Shown: piece after piece, positions 1-11,519 of the stretch
Numbering within the stretch: the first letter of the stretch is position 1
How the letters are laid out: each line of letters begins with the position of its first letter
Assembly (NCBI RefSeq): GCF_000715075.1
Contig: NC_134082.1
Span: forward strand, 144,324,948 to 144,388,947
From: Nicotiana tabacum
Lineage: Eukaryota > Streptophyta > Magnoliopsida > Solanales > Solanaceae
Reading direction: 5' to 3'
DNA length: 64,000 nt
Translations under genes and position numbers: made by a program
The notes under the pieces: model-generated
Seen by the model: only the letters and a program-made list of their open reading frames with translations
What the model was told of the DNA's origin: nothing
Database searches by the model: none

Positions 1-150
1 TTTCCTTAAATGTTTTCTGTCCATTACCGTTTAAGTTTAACTCCTTAATTAAAGGAAATCCTTGATACAGATTTGATTTTTAATTGGTACATAGTTCCAT
101 AATTACTGTTAAACTGTGATTCTTGCCTTATTTTCTACCTATTTTCAAAC

Positions 151-157
151 TATAAAT
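151..157 (+). promoter_or_regulatory. TATA-like box in E1 5' LTR
   Basis: TATAAAT is followed 25-50 bp later by a C/A-rich stretch (ACACACAAACACTC) like a plant transcription start region. The 3' LTR lacks this ~115-bp segment. Use as a promoter is inferred. Confidence 0.45.
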
Positions 158-1156
158 ACCTTGCTCTTTCATTAACGTAGACACACAAACACTCTTAGCT
201 TCAAAACTCACACTCAAAATATTCTCTCTTGCTACTTGTACTGTGGCCTGTTTTCAAGTCCTGCTACCTACTTTTACTATAATCTGCTTCTCTGAACTGG
301 TATGTTCTAATTAAGATTCTAGTATCTCAACAATGTGTATACTTAATACTTTTACCTTCTTGTCTGTCTATTGCTGGTGTTCGGTTCTGTACTTATTTTA
401 GTATACTATAATTTCCTTCTGCATGTTCTGAATTTATTATGAATCCTAAACCCCTACCCCAATGTGTTCGATGCTATGGTTTGTTTGAGGCATGACAGTA
501 CTAAATATTACTGCCCATGACTCAAGATTGATCCCTAGGATCCTAACCTCTATGTTTCTCTGCTATTGTGTGTTCTGGTAGGCTTATAGGCATGCCAACA
601 TCTTCTATTGCTGTGCATGCCCCAAGCTCACCCTTGCCTAAGCATAGGCTCTTTGCAACTTCCCAACCCCCCTGAACCCCTTTTGTATGAATTATCAACT
701 TGTTTGTGGCTGTTTCCCTCTCCTTTATTCCCTCAGAACTCTGTTTCTTCACTTGCACTCTCTATCTTAGACTTAAGTTCTGACCTCTCTTGTGAGCCTT
801 GCCTTGGGACACATTGAGCTCCCTCTGAACTTGGACACTTGAGGGCTGGCCCTTCCACACCGCACTCGTCCCCATTTTGGTGATACAATTTGGGTGCGAG
901 CACTGCTCGGAGTCCCATTAAGGCTCTTAGGGAACTCTGACATACTCAAATTGGAGAAAGGCTCTGGATCAATGGTCTTTGAGTTGGTCTATCTCATAAC
1001 TCAGAGAGGAAGTCAAGAATCAGGCTTTCTCTGGTTGTACTTTTCTTTATGCTTTTTTTTTCTGATGTAATTTTATTCATTCTGATTTATATAAGTTGTA
1101 ATAAATACTTGGGGCTGGCTAGTGAAAAGGGTGGGATATTTATGCATGTCAAGGGT

Positions 1157-1310
1157 AGAAATCATGCCTATAGGCTGTTCTAATTCTGCATATTCAACTA
1201 CATATAGAAAGCATGTCTGTAGGATTGTTCTAATTCTGCATATTTAACTACATATAGAAATCATGCCCATAGGACTGTTCTAAATTCTGCATATTTGACT
1301 GAATATAGAA
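1157..1310 (+). repeat. ~50-bp tandem repeat inside E1 LTR
   Basis: Three to four degenerate copies of a ~50-bp unit beginning near AGAAATCATGCC, starting about 1157, 1206 and 1256. The same array is in the 3' LTR from about 40364 to 40520, so it predates insertion. Confidence 0.75.
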
Positions 1311-2662
1311 ATTATTCTATAAGGTTTAAAACAAAGTTTCTGCATTTAGATACCCTGTCTCTAAAACTTCCGCATATAGATACCCTGTCTACAAGGCTTT
1401 CTGCACTTCGACACCACGTCTATAATAGTTTAAAATCAGCAATGCATAGAAAGCATGCTTATAGGAGCTTCTAAATGAATCTGATTCGCTTCACTCAATG
1501 TTAATGGTAAAATCAGTAATATTAGGTGCTATCACCTACAGAACCTGTGACCAATTTATTTAACTTTGTACGCTCTGCATTTTTTTAATAATCTGAGTCC
1601 CTCGCTGAATAAGTATGCACATAGAATAATTCATTTCGAGTTTTGCTGTCTTATCACCTTCTAAATTCAGTAGATACCATGCCTATAGGATCCTCGTCTA
1701 AACACTTAGGCAAGCCTTAGAGTAATAATTGAGAGTTGAATCCACTTTTGTTAATTATTACAACCAGCATGCAGGCCTGACTCGGACTTCTTATCTGAGT
1801 TATGAAATAAACTAAAACTGCCCCAACAATCTCCTCCCCCTCGTCTTTAATACTTTAAAATCAGACCCAAACAATATGTGCAAGTCATGCTAATTATATG
1901 CTTTCTTTGTTTAAGGAGGTATATCTGAGCCTTTGTTTGTTTAATGTTTTTCCCAAAATGTGCAATATGTGTTTTTTTATGCCGCCTTAGAGTTTTACCT
2001 TTGGAACTCCAAATAAGACCAACATCCCTCCCTTTAGGATTAGTAGTCCTAAATGCCTCCGGGACTGATAGGAACGGGATGGGTAATAGCATGCAATAAG
2101 TAATTGAGACCAATCCGCACTTTAAACACCTTAACGGGGTGGGAAGGGTAGATATGGATATGATGACCATGAGATAATGTCACTTGTAGCCCTCATTGAG
2201 GAGTGATTACCGGACATTGTGTGGCGTGATCCATATTTTTTATAAACCTAGGACCCCCTCCCTTTATTCTTTATTTCTTTTATTTTAGCATTTCAACTCC
2301 TCCTTTTAAAATCAACTTTTCTAATCGTTCTTTCAAACTTGTTTACTTTCAAACCATTATGTGAAATCCCCTCTTATTTGAGCCTTATTTTCCTATATGT
2401 TAATTGCACCTCAATTCACAATAATTGTCTGGCCGGGAACCACACTAGTGGATTCTGAGGGGTGCCTAATACCTTCCCCTTGGAATAATTTCAAGCCCTT
2501 ACCCTATCTCTAGTTGCTCAAATCAAACCCTTTGTGTCCTAATGCACCCTAATCATTAGGTGACGACTCTTCAAATGCAAAACCTAGTTCCCAAAAGGAA
2601 TGAGTCGTCCTTCCAAATGTCATAAACCCGGACTCCGCGAGGAAAGAAGGGGCACGACAGCA

Positions 2663-2680
2663 TGGCAACTCTGTTGGGGA
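2663..2680 (+). promoter_or_regulatory. E1 primer-binding site
   Basis: TGGCAACTCTGTTGGGGA lies three bases after the LTR end. It is a diverged version of the E2 PBS, which resembles the complement of a plant arginine tRNA 3' end (from memory). It primes minus-strand DNA synthesis. Confidence 0.8.
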
Positions 2681-3344
2681 TCTTTAGGCTTTTACCATTT
2701 CAGACTACTGTTGTGAATTTATGCACAATTATTTGTTTATTTCTTTTAAGCATTTAATTTCCTTTTCGATTGCCAAACTGACTTGTCTTTTGTTTCTTTC
2801 CTTTACTACTGCTTTAAATTATGAAACTGTTGTATTTACTGCTTTCTTAAACGTGCAAATATGTGACAACATGCCTTTAATTGTTGCATAATCATGTCCA
2901 ATATCATATTCCACTCGTTTCAAAACAAATCCTATAGCAACACTTATAATGAGTGGTTGCGCTCTTCTGATATTATCACCCCATAAATTCGTAAAAGGCG
3001 TATTTGCGATAAAACCAGTCGATCAACGGTGTATTCAACGGTTTCGTGCTTTTCCCCCTTGAGTTTTCTGCCCAAGGGTACCAGTCTAAAACCCCATAGA
3101 AACCTTACTCTGTTTAAACTGTGCATGCATCATGGTCAGCCTAGCCGATTCAGTTATGTTGTCCGCATAATGACTCTTTAAGATAGCCTTGTCCAAAGTC
3201 CACTAGGTTTCACTAAAACCCAAACAGATATTATCATGTTCTATGCATTTATTTGGAGAGCTAAATGCTTTTATGCCAATTGTTGATATTAAATAGTCGA
3301 CTCCGGTGGGGGTAAGGGCCTAACCCTTTTTGTCTTGCAGAAAT
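2681..3344 (+). other. E1 untranslated leader, possible intron end
   Basis: No coding potential seen. It ends in a pyrimidine-rich run and TTGCAG at 3335-3340, five bases before the ORF1 ATG at 3345. E2 has the same arrangement (GCAG just before ATG 15380). This suggests a 5'-leader intron whose acceptor abuts the ORF1 start; the donor is not identified. Confidence 0.4.
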
Positions 3345-4920
3345 ATGAGGCACGAAGTCCCCAGATTCGACATGATCACCAACATCCACCCAAAATTGCT
3401 AAGCTGGTGGGAGGATCTTCATTCCAGTGATCAGACTCTTGTACGGAAATATCTGGGAAATCTACCTTCCCTTTTGGAAATCCAACCCAACAACAAGATC
3501 ATAGAAGCTTCTACTCTATTCTGGGATTGCGAGAGGTCTGTGTTCCGCTTCGGGGATACTAAAATGACCCCCTTGCTAGAAGAAATAGGAGGATTGGCTG
3601 GTATACCACGGGAAACTCCGGGTTTGTTAATGCCTGAAAACCGCAAGGGCAGGGGTTTGCTCAAAATGATGGGTCTAAAGAAGAATCCAGACTTGACATG
3701 TCTGAAAGAGTCCTATATCCCTTTTGATTATTTGTACGAGAGGTACAATCACAACAAGTCCTACCGTACCTATCCTGACGAATTTACCATTACATCACTA
3801 GGGCATATTCACTGAAGGGTCTTTGTATTCATGTTTTGTTTCCTGGGGTTGATAGTGTTTCCAATGAGGAAAGCAAGGATCCATACCAGGCTGGCTATGG
3901 TAACTAAAACTTTGATGGAGGTCATTGGTGGGCAACCATTCAGTATTGTGCCCATGATCATTGCAAAAATATATCGAGCCTTGGAAAAGTGTCAACGAGG
4001 AGCTAAACACTTCGAGGGCTGCAATTTGCTACTTCAGCTCTGGCTCATGGAGCATCTTCAGAGAGGTGAATACCGACAAGAGATCTAGCGAAGAGACTGG
4101 GATAATCATATCGCTTTCCATTATCCAAAGCGAATGAATTACATGCCCAACATGTTCGCCCAGCCAGAAGACGCCAAGGGATGGGTAGAGCTATTTGAAA
4201 ATATAACTGAGGATCAGGTACAATGGATGTTCAAGTGGTTCCCTACAGAGGAATTCATCGCCCGGTCCAGGGATGCACTATTTTTGATACTGATCGGTCT
4301 GATAGGAACATACACATCCCTCTCCGAGTTATGAGGCAAGCTGGTAGGAAGCAGGTTATACCCAGGGTCGACAAGCTCAGCATATATGGCACTGCAAGAT
4401 CATCATGGGGAGAGATACCATTGAGCCAGACAAATACCACGTTGGTTGCGCCCCTACTATTCAGGCTGGTTGGAGGATAATCACGATGGTCTGGGTCAAC
4501 CGGGGGTTGCTAGGGGTCACAGGATCATAGATGAGAGGGCCGAGGCATAGGTTAAATACAATCAACTGCGCAAGAGGATCCAAAAATGTGAAAGCGAGCA
4601 CCGTGAGATACAAAAAGCTAACCAAAAGCTGATTGAGGAGTGGAAAGACATGGCTGTCAGCGCCAATAAGCAACTAGGATACTTGGAGCGAGGCATAGTG
4701 TAGCTAGAAAGAAAGTTTCTTAAGAGGGTCGAAGACTGCCAAAATGTTGAAGGAAATGAATGCAGAAATCTAGCCTGAGCCTACCTATTGCTGGGACTTC
4801 GCGAGCTGGGAAAGCTATTCGATGGAGCCAAGGACGCCCAGTCTGGGGATGGTCCTTCTGGGACCAAATAGATATGAGTTTTTCTTTTGCTTTAAGAAAT
4901 GTAATAAGGCCAATGACCAT
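3345..4920 (+). pseudogene. E1 ORF1 relic (Tat-specific ORF upstream of gag)
   Basis: Homologue of the intact E2 ORF1 at 15371-17416. Shared landmarks include the N-terminal LLSWWEDL/LRLWWNDL segment, the FEGCNLLLQLW block and a C-terminal charged, coiled-coil-like part near 4550-4770. One frame is open from 3345 to a stop at 3813, then from 3831 to a stop at 4086, then from 4134 before the frame shifts near 4250-4330. Further stops follow. The N-terminal part recalls plant mobile domain/DUF-type proteins common in plant transposons (family recognition, not a search). Its role in the element is unknown. No functional product is expected. Confidence 0.8.
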
Positions 4921-5171
4921 TAGTGACTTTATTTCATGTTATTTAGTGTTGATTTGGGATTCGTCTATCTTTTATCAATAAAATGAGGCATTTAGCATTT
5001 AAGTTCTCCAAATCAATTTGTCGCTAGGCCTACCTCAGGCACAAAGAGGTCCCCCAAATTAGGACACGATTTACATTCTTGCGCTATGTGTTTAAATATC
5101 ACAACATTTTCTTATAATCCTCACTAACTTGATTACCTTTTGTTTTTATTTTTACTTTTGTTTTGTTATTC

Positions 5172-8100
5172 CCCTTCCCAAAGTTTAGTTCGTGCACTCT
5201 GGCAACATCATCTTATTCCACGAGATCCAGGGGCTCTCTACCCACTCCTCCTCTTAGTCCTGTCAAAAACAAGAACAAAGGGAAAATGAAAGATTTGAAC
5301 AACGCCAAAAAAGAGAACTCAACTGAATGGGTAGAGGTCACTCATGGTCACGGTACTCAGGTTTCCAAAGATAATGCATCCCAACTCGGACAAAAGCTGC
5401 TGAAATTCCAAAAAGAACATTATCAGGTTCGAAATCTGGCAAATCTGTCATTTTCCCTCACCACTCCAGATATCAATTTCCCAAATACTCAGAACCCTAC
5501 ACCTCCACAAAATATCCCAAAGCGACAAAACCATCCCGCTCCTCACCACCACTGCAACACCTTCCATACCTCAAACAACACCCCGTTGCTCATCCCAAAA
5601 CTCCAAAACTCCACAAATGACCACTTTTACACCCACCATAACACCCCCATCTACGTGGAGACCATGACACACTCCACGCAACCCATCTCAGGCACACCCG
5701 AGTCTGATGATAAAGACTTGCTCATCAGGAACCTGGCTGAGGAACTTAAGAAATTGACTAGCCGGATTCAAGGGGTTGAAGGAAGCAAGGGAATTGAGGG
5801 GCTGAACTATGAGGATCTTTGCATACAACCCGATGTCGAACTGCCCGAGGGGTAAAAACCTCCTAAGTTCGAGATGTTTGATGGTACAGGGGATCCAAGA
5901 GTACATTTGAGAACATACTATGACAAACTGGTTGGAGTAGGGAAAGACGAAAAAATCCGCATGAAGCTTTTCATGAGAAGTCTGAAAGGAGATGCTCTGT
6001 CTTGGTACATTAGCTGAGATCCGAAGAAATGGTCGAACTGGGTATGCATGGCGTCCGATTTTATGGACAGGTTCAACACAGATAATGCGCCGGATGTGTT
6101 CTACATTCAGAATCTAAAGAAGAAACCTACAGAAACATTCCGCGAGTATGCTACTCGTTGGAGGTCTGAAGCTGCTAAAGTCAGGCCTGCCTTAGAAGAA
6201 GAACAGATGAACAAATTTTTTGTCCGAGCTCAGGACCCGCAATATTATGAAAGGCTGATGTTGATTGAGAACCGTAAATTTTCTGGCATCATCAAGCTGG
6301 GCAAAAGAATTGAAAAGGGCATCAAAAGCGGTATGGTTATGAACTTTGAGGCCTTGCAAGCTACAAATAAGGCCTTACAGTCTGGTGGTGCATCCAAGAA
6401 AAGGGACGTAGGGGCCATAATGGTTGCACAGAGAACCAAATCTCCTATCAAATATCAAACCTATCCAATGCCTCCACTCACATATCAACCTGCTCCAAAC
6501 TACCAAGCACCATCACCTTCTTACCAAACTCCACCACCCACTTATCAATCACCTCCACCTCCCACATATCAGCCTACTTCACCCAAATATTCCCAACCCG
6601 CACATGTTTACCAAGCCTACAATGCTCAACCATCCCACTATCAATCACCTCCCACACGCCAAAACTTCCCTAGACCCCGACCAAATTTTGACCGCAGACC
6701 TCCTAAATAGTATACGACCATTTTCTGAACCCATTGATCATTTGTACAAGAGACTCAAGGCTGCTGGTTATGTCACCCCCATCCCTACTGCAACTCCAGA
6801 GAACCCTTCTCAGTGGGTTAACCCAAACAAATCCTGTGCATACCATTCCGGCATGAAAGGACACACCATCGACAAATGTCGTTCCTTGAAGGACAAATCC
6901 AGGCTCTGATTGACAACAAGATTATCGTGGCAAAGGAACCCGCTCCGAATGTCCGCAATAACCCACAAGGGTGGAGGCTTTCACATGATTGAAATAGAGG
7001 ATGATTGGGATCCCGAGGGATCGATCGGTTTGATCGCAGAAGGTAATGACCCAAAGAAGCCAATAGTTACTCTTAATCCGATCGTGGTCCAGATTAAGCC
7101 TTCTGGGGACGCCGAGGTAAATATGTTCGTGCCTCTTGAGTTTGAAACAACGTCATCTTCAAAGACACCAACGCCAATTGAAGTTGAATTCGTGTCTCCA
7201 GTGAATGCACCTACACCATTCGAAGTTGCAATTTTTCCACCAAAGGCCCATGCTCCATTCAGAGTGAAGATAGCACACCAATCCCAGTGGTGATGTTGAC
7301 CATGACACCATTCCACACAAAGGCTATACCATAGGACTATACAGCTTCGGAAAGAAGGAAAGTCAAGGTTAGGTTCGAGGAAACTGTTTCCGCATAGGGT
7401 ATGACGAGAACATGTAGGATCTATACCTCGGAACACCTAGCTGAGTCAAGTAAGTAGGCCTCCAATCGATCGCCCATCATTGAGATGGATCTAGACGATC
7501 TTTGGAGAAAGATATAGGCCAATGAATACTCGGTCATCGACCAGTTGAACAAAACACCGGCTCAGATCTCCATACTTGCTTTGCTACAAAATTTTGAGGC
7601 ACAAAAGAATGCTCTATTGAAGGTGCTGAGTGAAGCATACATTCCAAACAACATCACTGGTGGGGAAATGGCCAACATGGTCGGATAGGTATTGGAAAGT
7701 CACAAAATTACTTTTCATGAAGATGAGCTACCGCCTGAAGGGTTGGGACGCAACAAAGCACTACACATCACTGTGCAATGAGAGAACTACTTCATCATCA
7801 GGATCCTGATCGACGGGGGTTCCAGTCTCAACATTTGTCCACTGGTAACACTCAAGAAGTTGGGTAAGGGACTGCACGAGATAAAGGATGAAGCCATCAA
7901 TGTGAAAGTTTTCGACGGTTCCCAAAGGTCCACCATTGGGGAGATTAGTCTGTGTTTGCAAATGGGGCCAACTTGGTTCGATGTTGATTTCCAGGTGATA
8001 CATGTGCTGACATCTTACAATCTACTATTGGGATGGCCATGGATTCACGCTGATGGAGCTGTAGCGTCAACACTGCACCAGGCAGTAAAGTTTGAATAGA

Positions 8101-8681
8101 ATCACTAGGAAGTGATTATTCATGGCGATGGTAGCAATCCTATATATAGTCACTTGACCGTTCCACCAATCGAGGGGAGAAAGAAGCTCAGAGGAGAGAC
8201 TTACCACCATATCGAACAGGTAAATGCTGTTGACAAAGACAAATGGTGGGATAACAAGATCGAGAGTATACTGAATTGGAGTGGATACGAACCTGGCAAA
8301 GGTCTCGGCAAGAACCTCCAAGGAATCACTAAGCCCATAAATCTCACGAAGCATGGCACTACTTTCGGTCTGGGATATGAGTACACCTGGGAGGAATTCA
8401 ACAACAGGTCGCCACTATGGCGCGGTCCTTACTATCTGCTAGAGCAGCCAATACCACATTTGGACCAGACTTTCCAACCGGCCGATGTTATCTATAGGTC
8501 AGAAGAAGAGGAAGCACTGGCAGTTGTGAAAATCTTGTTCTTAGAGGACAATGACATGGATTGTTGTGTTGTTCTCAAGGAGAAGGGGGAGGAAAGCCCT
8601 TCCGTACAGGATGTGAGCAGAGGAGAACGCCTCAATAACTGGACCATCAGAACAACCGGGGCCCGACGAGCCTGGGGGTAG
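5172..8681 (+). pseudogene. E1 gag-protease relic with G-patch tail
   Basis: Gag core is visible around 5860-6330, followed by a Pro/Tyr/Gln-rich linker (~6450-6700). A zinc knuckle of form C-x2-H-x5-H-x4-C lies at 6835-6879 in another frame. The aspartic protease keeps its active-site triplet Asp-Gly-Gly (IDGGSSLNICP, Asp codon at 7812). A G-patch-like segment (GYEPGKGLGKNLQG) lies near 8280-8330. Stops and frameshifts lie near 5853, 6015, 6708, 6907, 7687 and 8097. The protein would package the element RNA and process the polyprotein; this copy cannot. The order gag, knuckle, protease, G-patch matches E2. Confidence 0.85.
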
Positions 8682-8868
8682 CAAGGCTAAAACAAGCACT
8701 ATTTTGATTTATTAAAAGATTTTTATTTTTCGCGTGTTTTCAATTCCTGTAATAAGATCTCCAATGTTCAAAACAATTATTATGCAATTTATCAAAGTAT
8801 TTTGACTTTTCTTATGAATCAACACTTATTACTATCGTTTTCTTTCATTACTTTACTTATACAAGATT
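8682..8868 (+). other. E1 probable intron between gag-pro and pol
   Basis: The gag-pro frame ends with a stop overlapping a GGTAGC donor-like site, as in E2. An AT-rich stretch follows, ending in ACAAG near 8868, where similarity to the E2 pol exon begins. No open frame. Splicing here is inferred from the better-preserved E2 counterpart. Confidence 0.45.
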
Positions 8869-10273
8869 ACTATTACTTACCTTGATGAACTGATGACTGT
8901 GACATGCAACGAGACAACACAACAAACGGACATAGATTGAGAGGAAGATGACATACCAGAAGAGATTGTTAAAGAAATAGAGAATTTTGAGAATAGACCA
9001 AAGTCCAACCTAGTCAAAACAGAAGTTGTTAACCTGGGAGATGTAGAAAACCTCAAAGAAACGCGAATCAATATCCACTTATCCCCGTCATAAAAGAAGG
9101 AATACACAGAATTTCTAACGGAATATGAGGACATATTCGCCTGGTCATATGATGACATGACTGGTCTAAGTACGTCTATTGTGGCTCACAAACTGCCAAC
9201 TGATCCGAAATGTCCGCCGGTAAAGCAAAAGCTCAGGAAATTCAAGCCTGATACGAGTCTAAAAATCAAGGAAGAGGTCACTAAGCAGGTCAAAGCTAAG
9301 GTTCTTAGGGTAGTGGAATACCCGACATGGTTAGCCAATATCGTGCCAGTACCAAAGAAGGACAGGAATGTCAGAGTCTGTGTCGATTACCGGGATCTCA
9401 ATCGGGCCAGTCCAAAAGACGACTTCCCCTTGCCAAACATACATATCCTGATTGACAATTGTGCCAACCATGAGTTGCAATCATTTGTAGATTGTTTCGC
9501 TGGGTATCATCAGATCTGGATGGATGAAGAAGATGCTGAGAAAACAGCTTTCATTATGCTGTAGGGAATGTACTGTAACAACATGATGTCGTTTGGGTTA
9601 AAGAATGCAAGGGCCACCTACATGAGGGCCATGACTACCATTTTCCATGATATGATACACAAGGAGATAGAGGTGTACGTAGATGATGTTATTATCAAGT
9701 CCAAGAAAGCCACTAATCACATGAAAGATTTGAGGAAGTTTTTCAACAGATTGCGAAGGTACAACCTGAAACTGAATCCCACAAAATGTGCATTTGGGGT
9801 TTCTTTTGGAAAACTACTTGGGTTTATTGTGAGTCGCCGAGGAATAAAACTAGATCCATCAAAGGTCAAAGATATTCAAGAATTTCCACTGCCAAAAAAC
9901 AAGAAGGACGTGATGAGTTTCTTAGGGAGACTCAATTACATCACCCGATTCATAGCACAGTCTACAATTATCTGTGAGCCAATCTTTAAGATGTTAAAGA
10001 AAGACGCCTTTACCAAATGGACTGATGACTGCCAAAAATCTTTCGACAGAATCAAGGAATACCTGTTGACACCACCAATTTTGGTCCCGCCCGAGCCAGG
10101 TAGACCTCTATTACTCTACCTTGCAGTATTAGATAGAGCTTTCGGTTGCGTTCTGGGGCAGCATGATGAGATGGGAAGGAAGGAGCAGGCCATCTATTAT
10201 CTCAGTAAGAAGTTCACCCCATATGAGGCTTAGTATTCTTTATTAGAACACACCTACTGTGCTTTGACTTGGG
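8869..10273 (+). pseudogene. E1 pol, 5' part: reverse transcriptase and start of RNase H
   Basis: Contains the RT fingers/palm (VCVDYRDLNRASPKD), the catalytic YVDD (near 9676) and the thumb, then the start of the first RNase H. In-frame stops at 8938, 9091, 9562 and 10231 break it. It stops at the E2 insertion; the continuing sequence resumes at 33213 in register once the 5-bp target duplication is discounted. RT would copy the element RNA in virus-like particles; this copy is dead. Residue-level similarity to E2 pol is high throughout. Confidence 0.92.
10269..10273. other. Target-site duplication of E2, left copy (TTGGG)
   Basis: TTGGG at 10269-10273 directly precedes the E2 5' LTR. The identical TTGGG at 33213-33217 directly follows the 3' LTR. 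Joining the flanks through one copy restores continuous pol homology across the gap. Confidence 0.97.
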
Positions 10274-10766
10274 TGTAAGCACGTAATTTTTGCTTCACGA
10301 GCAATTACTCCAAAAGGAAAACAAATAGGGATAAATGATCTCACTGTACAATTTGTCGCTTTCTGAGACATGTGTTGTTAGTCATTTGTGGGTCTGTCCA
10401 CTTTGCATTTAATCTCACCAATCAAAATACAAAGCAGGTCTGTCAGGATAATCAAGAATCATAATTCAGTCGTTAAAAAGAACGAAAATTCGAAAAGGTA
10501 TACATGTGCATCGTTCGTTCTAGGTTGTGATTTAACTTACTTAAACATTTTAATTTGGTGTGATAGTTGTGTTGAGGTGTTACATTGTTGTTTGTTTTAA
10601 TTTCATTTGTTTTATTATTTATTTTGTTATTTTTCATTTTTTATGCTGAAATTAGAAAACAAAGAAAAAAGGGGTTAAAACCGATTTGGGCCCAAAGAAA
10701 TAAAACAAAAGATGGGCCCAAACCAGCACAAGTCCGGTCCAGACCAGGCCTGCCCAGACACCTCCC

Positions 10767-10782
10767 GAAACGACGTCGTTTC
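10767..10782. promoter_or_regulatory. 16-bp perfect palindrome with GACGTC core
   Basis: GAAACGACGTCGTTTC, about 190 bp upstream of the TATA box; the 3' LTR copy is at 29726-29741. A GACGTC core is a typical plant bZIP (C-box/TGA) binding site, so a U3 enhancer role is plausible but inferred. Confidence 0.6.
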
Positions 10783-10911
10783 AGGGACGGTTAATCTGAG
10801 CCGTTCATTTCCATTGATCCGATGGCCTTTATTGGCCCTCATGACCCGACCCATTCCCATTTTTGACCGACCCCTTGCTTAACCAAACGGCACCGTATGG
10901 TCAAGCCTCCC

Positions 10912-10954
10912 CAATCCTGGCCATCAATTTTAATCAATCCAACGGCCAGGATTG
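10912..10954. promoter_or_regulatory. 11-bp inverted repeat just upstream of TATA
   Basis: CAATCCTGGCC (10912-10922) is exactly complementary to GGCCAGGATTG (10944-10954), with a 21-nt spacer. It ends 14 bp before the TATA box. It could be a protein-binding pair or a cruciform; function not known. Confidence 0.6.
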
Positions 10955-10968
10955 AATCAGCCTCCCCG

Positions 10969-10975
10969 TATATAA
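10969..10975 (+). promoter_or_regulatory. E2 LTR TATA box
   Basis: TATATAA in a GC-rich setting; 3' LTR copy at 29928-29934. Transcription would start near 11000, defining the U3/R border. The ~12 bp immediately downstream differ strongly between the two LTRs. Confidence 0.7.
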
Positions 10976-11519
10976 GCCTCCTATCATACCCCACGCCCCC
11001 TATTCGAACCCCCCCACTCATCGTCTTCACCCAAACACTGAAGCCCCCCAAACCCTAGCAGCCGCCCTAGCTTCCCTTTCACCAGAACCCGGCGGCACGA
11101 ACGCCGGTGACCACCTCCTGAACACCCTAAGACCCCCTCACTCTCCTGAACATGGATCTGCTATCCATTTGCCTCGAATCACTTTCCTTCGTCTCGAATC
11201 TTCATTTGAAGATTTGAGTCGAACCCGGACCTATGCCAAACCACCCCGTCTTCATACCAGACACTCCCCTGACCTTCCTCGTGACCAAACCAAGCTTGGT
11301 TTGGTCCGAATCTACCCACAACTCCCTAAAAATCAGATCTAGAAATCCAGACCTTAGAACACATGCACTTGGGGAATCCGGCCAGTCTGGACAAGGGTTT
11401 GAGGTCTAATAGACCTTAATCAAGGTGTTCTCATGTGAGAACACCCTGATTAAAGTTTGTTCGGCCTCAAAAGTTCGAAGGTGAATCAGATTTGGGTCTG
11501 TTTGATTTAAACATTTTCG

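Larger units (their letters stand above)
1..2659 (+). repeat. E1 5' LTR (left end outside window)
   Basis: From about 205 to 2554 it matches 39414-41764, the E1 3' LTR, with scattered substitutions. It ends at 2659 in ACGACA, three bases before the PBS. Positions ~88-204, including a TATA-like box, have no counterpart in the 3' copy. The U5 part has the GTGCCTAATACCTTCCC-type segment that also occurs, altered, in the E2 and E3 LTRs. I see no gene in it. Confidence 0.9.
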
